Below, one piece after another: positions 7,659-9,563 of a stretch of 9,563 nt of DNA. The notes beneath the pieces were generated by a model, which made no database searches, was not told the origin of the DNA, and saw only the letters and a list, made by a program, of their open reading frames with translations. This DNA is from DATLEX01 sp035525045 (GTDB lineage: Bacteria > Acidobacteriota > Thermoanaerobaculia > Gp7-AA8), in assembly GCA_035525045.1 (NCBI GenBank), contig DATLEX010000025.1, forward strand, positions 1 through 9,563, read 5' to 3'. Both the position numbers and the translations under genes were made by a program. How positions within the stretch are numbered: position 1 is the first letter of the stretch; the number at the start of each line of letters is the position of its first letter.

Positions 7659-8434
7659 CCACCGGCTTCTTCACCGACTCGACGCTCTGCATCGGCTGCA
7701 AGGCCTGCGAGGTGGCGTGCAAGGAATGGAACGACATTCCGGCGGACCCGTTCGTCTTCAGCGGGCTCTCCTACGACAACACCCTCGGCCTCGGCCACTC
7801 CACCTGGCGGCACGTGAAGTTCATCGAGCAGGAAGCGACCATCGGCGCCGGCGGCAATGCCGCCGGGCGGATCACCTGGCAGTTCTCGTCGGACGTCTGC
7901 AAGCACTGCGAGAACGCCGGCTGCCTCGAGGCGTGCCCGACCGGCTCGATCGTCCGCACCGAGTTCGGCGGCGTGTACGTCCAGCCCGACATCTGCAACG
8001 GCTGCGGATACTGCGTCGTGACCTGCCCCTTCGGCGTGGTCGATCGAAGGCCGGACGACGGCCGGGCCTTCAAGTGCACCTTCTGCTACGACCGCCAGAT
8101 CGCGGGAGAACAACCCGCCTGCGCCAAGGCCTGCCCGACGGGATCGATTCTGTTCGGTGACCTGGATGAGCTCGAGAAGATCGCCGACCGCCGGATCGCG
8201 ACGCTGCACGGCGCCGGGATGACCGACGCGACGATCTACAACCCGAAGGAGACCAGCGTCGGCGGGACGCACGCCTTCTTTCTCGTGCGCGGAGACCCGT
8301 GGGCCTACAACCTGCCGCCGAAGCCCGAGGTGCCGACCACGTTGTTGCGCCCGGCCTGGACCGCCGCCGCACTCGCCGCCGGGGCGATGGCGGTCGTCTC
8401 GCTGCTGGCCTTTGCCGGCGGAGGGCGGCGGTGA
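7655..8434 (+). CDS. fdnH: Formate dehydrogenase iron-sulfur (beta) subunit with C-terminal membrane anchor
   Basis: Electron-transfer subunit of 259 residues carrying four predicted [4Fe-4S] clusters, linking the catalytic subunit to the membrane subunit. Sixteen cysteines fall in four groups of four: 12/15/18/22 (C-I-G-C-K-A-C), 82/85/90/94, 114/117/120/124 (C-N-G-C-G-Y-C-V-V-T-C-P) and 141/144/156/160. Spacing and order match FdnH/FdoH. A single hydrophobic helix at about 232-254, followed by G-G-G-R-R, matches the C-terminal transmembrane anchor of FdnH. There is no twin-arginine signal. ATG 7655 overlaps the alpha-subunit stop (ATGA), and the first cluster follows after 11 residues as in homologues; a GTG at 7610 would add 15 residues and is less likely. 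The 3' end overlaps the next gene (GTGA). Confidence 0.95.
   Translation: MTTGFFTDSTLCIGCKACEVACKEWNDIPADPFVFSGLSYDNTLGLGHSTWRHVKFIEQEATIGAGGNAAGRITWQFSSDVCKHCENAGCLEACPTGSIVRTEFGGVYVQPDICNGCGYCVVTCPFGVVDRRPDDGRAFKCTFCYDRQIAGEQPACAKACPTGSILFGDLDELEKIADRRIATLHGAGMTDATIYNPKETSVGGTHAFFLVRGDPWAYNLPPKPEVPTTLLRPAWTAAALAAGAMAVVSLLAFAGGGRR
8420..8425 (+). promoter_or_regulatory. Ribosome binding site for the NrfD-like gene
   Basis: GGAGGG lies inside the end of the iron-sulfur subunit gene, five bases before GTG 8431. It is the strongest Shine-Dalgarno match at any start in the window and supports the GTG, although the open frame extends upstream to 8299. Confidence 0.65.
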
Positions 8435-9381
8435 GGCCGCGACGTCCCGACGCCGCCAGCGAGCGCCGGCTCGAGGAGCTGCGGCGGGAAGCGGAGAGCA
8501 GGGGCGAGGTCGGCGCGCCGGGCGTTCGTCCCTCCGGATCGCCGCTGCCGGAGGCGAGCGCCGGGAGCGGCTATTACGGACTTCCTCTTCTGAAGCCGCC
8601 GGTGTGGACGTGGGAAGTCCCGCTCTACTTCTTCACGGGCGGCGCGGCGGGGGGGGCGGCGTGCATCGCCTTCGCCGCGCGGGTGACGGGCGCTCCCGAG
8701 CGGCTCGTTCGCGACGCGCAGTGGGTCGCCGCGATCGGTGGGGCGGTGTCGGGACCGCTGCTGATCGCCGATCTCGGCCGGCCGGAGCGGTTTCTGAACA
8801 TGCTCCGCGTCTTCAAATGGCAGTCGCCGATGTCGGTCGGCGCCTGGCTGCTGCTCTCCTTCGGCGTGGCGGCGTCGGCGGCAGTCGCCACGCGCGGAGC
8901 GCCTCGTGACCTGGCGTCCGGCGTCGCGGCCCTGGCCGGTCTCGGGATGGCCACCTACAGCGGCGTCCTTCTCGGCGCGACGGCGCTTCCTGTGTGGTCG
9001 AAGCACGCGTCGATCCTGCCGCCGCACTTCGCGGCATCGGCGCTCGGCTCGGCGGCATCGATTCTCGAGCTTCTCGGGCACCGCGGGCGCGCGCTGCACA
9101 AGCTGGCTCTCGTCGCCGCGGCGTCCGAGACGGTCCTCCATTCGCTCCTGCAGGTGAGCGCCACCACGCGTCTCGCCGGCGCGTTCTCCGGGCCGATTCC
9201 GCTGCTGCTTCGCGCTCTCTACGGCCGCTCCCGCCGCGCGCGGACGGCCGCCGCCGCATCGGCGCTCCTCGGATCGCTCCTTACCCGCTTCGCGTGGGTG
9301 GAAGCCGGTCGAGGGAGCGTTGCTTCTCCCCCGCGGCCGTTACGCGGTGACGCAGCGCGTTCCGGAGACGCGGTCCGGTAG
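8431..9381 (+). CDS. nrfD: NrfD/PsrC-type membrane subunit of the formate dehydrogenase complex
   Basis: Polytopic membrane protein of 316 residues, expected to anchor the complex and exchange electrons with the quinone pool. GTG 8431 is chosen from the strong GGAGGG site and the 4-base GTGA overlap with the preceding stop. Residues 1-45 are hydrophilic and charged (R-R-L-E-E-L-R-R-E). Family motifs follow: YYGLPLLKPPVWTWEVPLYFFTGG (only partly quoted segments: YYG at 48, W-T-W-E at 59-62), DLGRPERFLNML near 114, SPMSVGAW near 132, and YSGVLLGATALPVW near 176. Hydrophobic segments lie roughly at 63-83, 95-114, 134-153, 163-185, 195-214, 224-242 and 270-288; eight helices are usual for the family. 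This subunit replaces the cytochrome b of E. coli FdnI, so no heme ligands are expected. The last 42 bases overlap the RDD gene on the other strand. Confidence 0.9.
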   Translation: MRPRRPDAASERRLEELRREAESRGEVGAPGVRPSGSPLPEASAGSGYYGLPLLKPPVWTWEVPLYFFTGGAAGGAACIAFAARVTGAPERLVRDAQWVAAIGGAVSGPLLIADLGRPERFLNMLRVFKWQSPMSVGAWLLLSFGVAASAAVATRGAPRDLASGVAALAGLGMATYSGVLLGATALPVWSKHASILPPHFAASALGSAASILELLGHRGRALHKLALVAAASETVLHSLLQVSATTRLAGAFSGPIPLLLRALYGRSRRARTAAAASALLGSLLTRFAWVEAGRGSVASPPRPLRGDAARSGDAVR

Positions 9382-9563
9382 CGAGAGCCGGTCGGGAAGC
9401 GCGGCCATGGCGAACCCCGCCACGCCGGTCAGCAGCGAGAGGCAGACGCCGGCCCATCGCGCCGACGCCGCGCTGAATGACATGGCCGGACCCTCCGCCG
9501 AGACCACGCGCACGTCGAAGATCGCTCCGCCGACGGTCTTTCCCCACAGGAGCCAGGCGCCGA
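9340..9563 (-). CDS. RDD-family membrane protein, C-terminal part (5' end outside window)
   Basis: The minus strand is open from the right window edge to TAA at 9342-9340, giving 73 visible residues. Marks of an RDD domain end are visible: LLWGKTVGGAIFDVRVVSAE near the edge (G-K-T then R-V-V), a hydrophobic segment near AGVCLSLLTGVAGFAMAAL, and a closing L-P-D-R-V-S-G-T-R-C-V resembling the usual H-D-R-L-A-G-T-x-V-V. RDD proteins are small membrane proteins with no uniform biochemical role; some are linked to ion or solute transport. The gene is convergent with the formate dehydrogenase operon and overlaps its end by 42 bases. The different minus-strand frame with an ATG at 9547 lacks this similarity. 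The assignment rests on a short fragment. Confidence 0.7.
   Translation of the reverse strand, partial: GAWLLWGKTVGGAIFDVRVVSAEGPAMSFSAASARWAGVCLSLLTGVAGFAMAALPDRLSLPDRVSGTRCVTA

Noticed and set aside
9281..9547. An 88-codon minus-strand frame starting at 9547
   Set aside because: Arginine- and glycine-rich with no motif; the neighbouring minus-strand frame ending at 9340 has recognisable RDD-family sequence instead.

Overview
The window is a GC-rich, gene-dense bacterial segment with no visible phage, IS or CRISPR content. High GC, a fused alpha/beta 2-oxoacid dehydrogenase E1, a heptameric CCAAAAT-type intergenic repeat and a selenocysteine formate dehydrogenase with an NrfD-type anchor suggest an Acidobacteriota-like or similar deep-branching Gram-negative lineage. 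This placement is an inference; no rRNA or marker gene is present to test it.

Layout. Positions 1-2042 (+) hold the 3' part of a fused E1 subunit of a thiamine-diphosphate 2-oxoacid dehydrogenase, open at the left edge. A 55-base AT-rich spacer follows, made of a heptamer tandem repeat and a -10-like box. Next is a secreted family 3 glycoside hydrolase of the NagZ type (2098-3846, +), which overlaps tail-to-tail with fdhD (3800-4648, -). A very short divergent promoter region (about 4649-4682) separates fdhD from a three-gene formate dehydrogenase operon on the + strand: catalytic alpha subunit (4683-7658), four-cluster iron-sulfur subunit (7655-8434) and NrfD/PsrC-type membrane subunit (8431-9381). 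The operon genes overlap by 4 bases (ATGA and GTGA), which suggests translational coupling. The C-terminal end of an RDD-family membrane protein (9340 to beyond 9563, -) overlaps the end of the operon tail-to-tail.

The central observation is that the formate dehydrogenase alpha gene is interrupted by an in-frame TGA at 5226-5228. It lies exactly at the active-site position, in the context N-Q-A-R-I-[TGA]-H-S-S-T. It is followed after 11 bases by a perfect 7-bp stem closed on a GGUCU loop, the signature of a bacterial SECIS element. I read 4683-7658 as one 991-residue selenoprotein, not two ORFs or a pseudogene. FdhD, which supplies sulfur to the molybdenum or tungsten cofactor of formate dehydrogenases, is encoded divergently next door, so enzyme and maturation factor form one module. 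The alpha subunit has no twin-arginine signal, so the enzyme probably oxidises formate on the cytoplasmic side and passes electrons through the iron-sulfur subunit and NrfD-like subunit to the quinone pool. The selenium machinery (selA, selB, selC, selD) is not in the window and must lie elsewhere.

A second pattern is that both the glycosidase and the formate dehydrogenase start codons lie exactly six pyrimidine bases downstream of a -10-like hexamer and lack a Shine-Dalgarno sequence. Both may therefore be read from leaderless transcripts.
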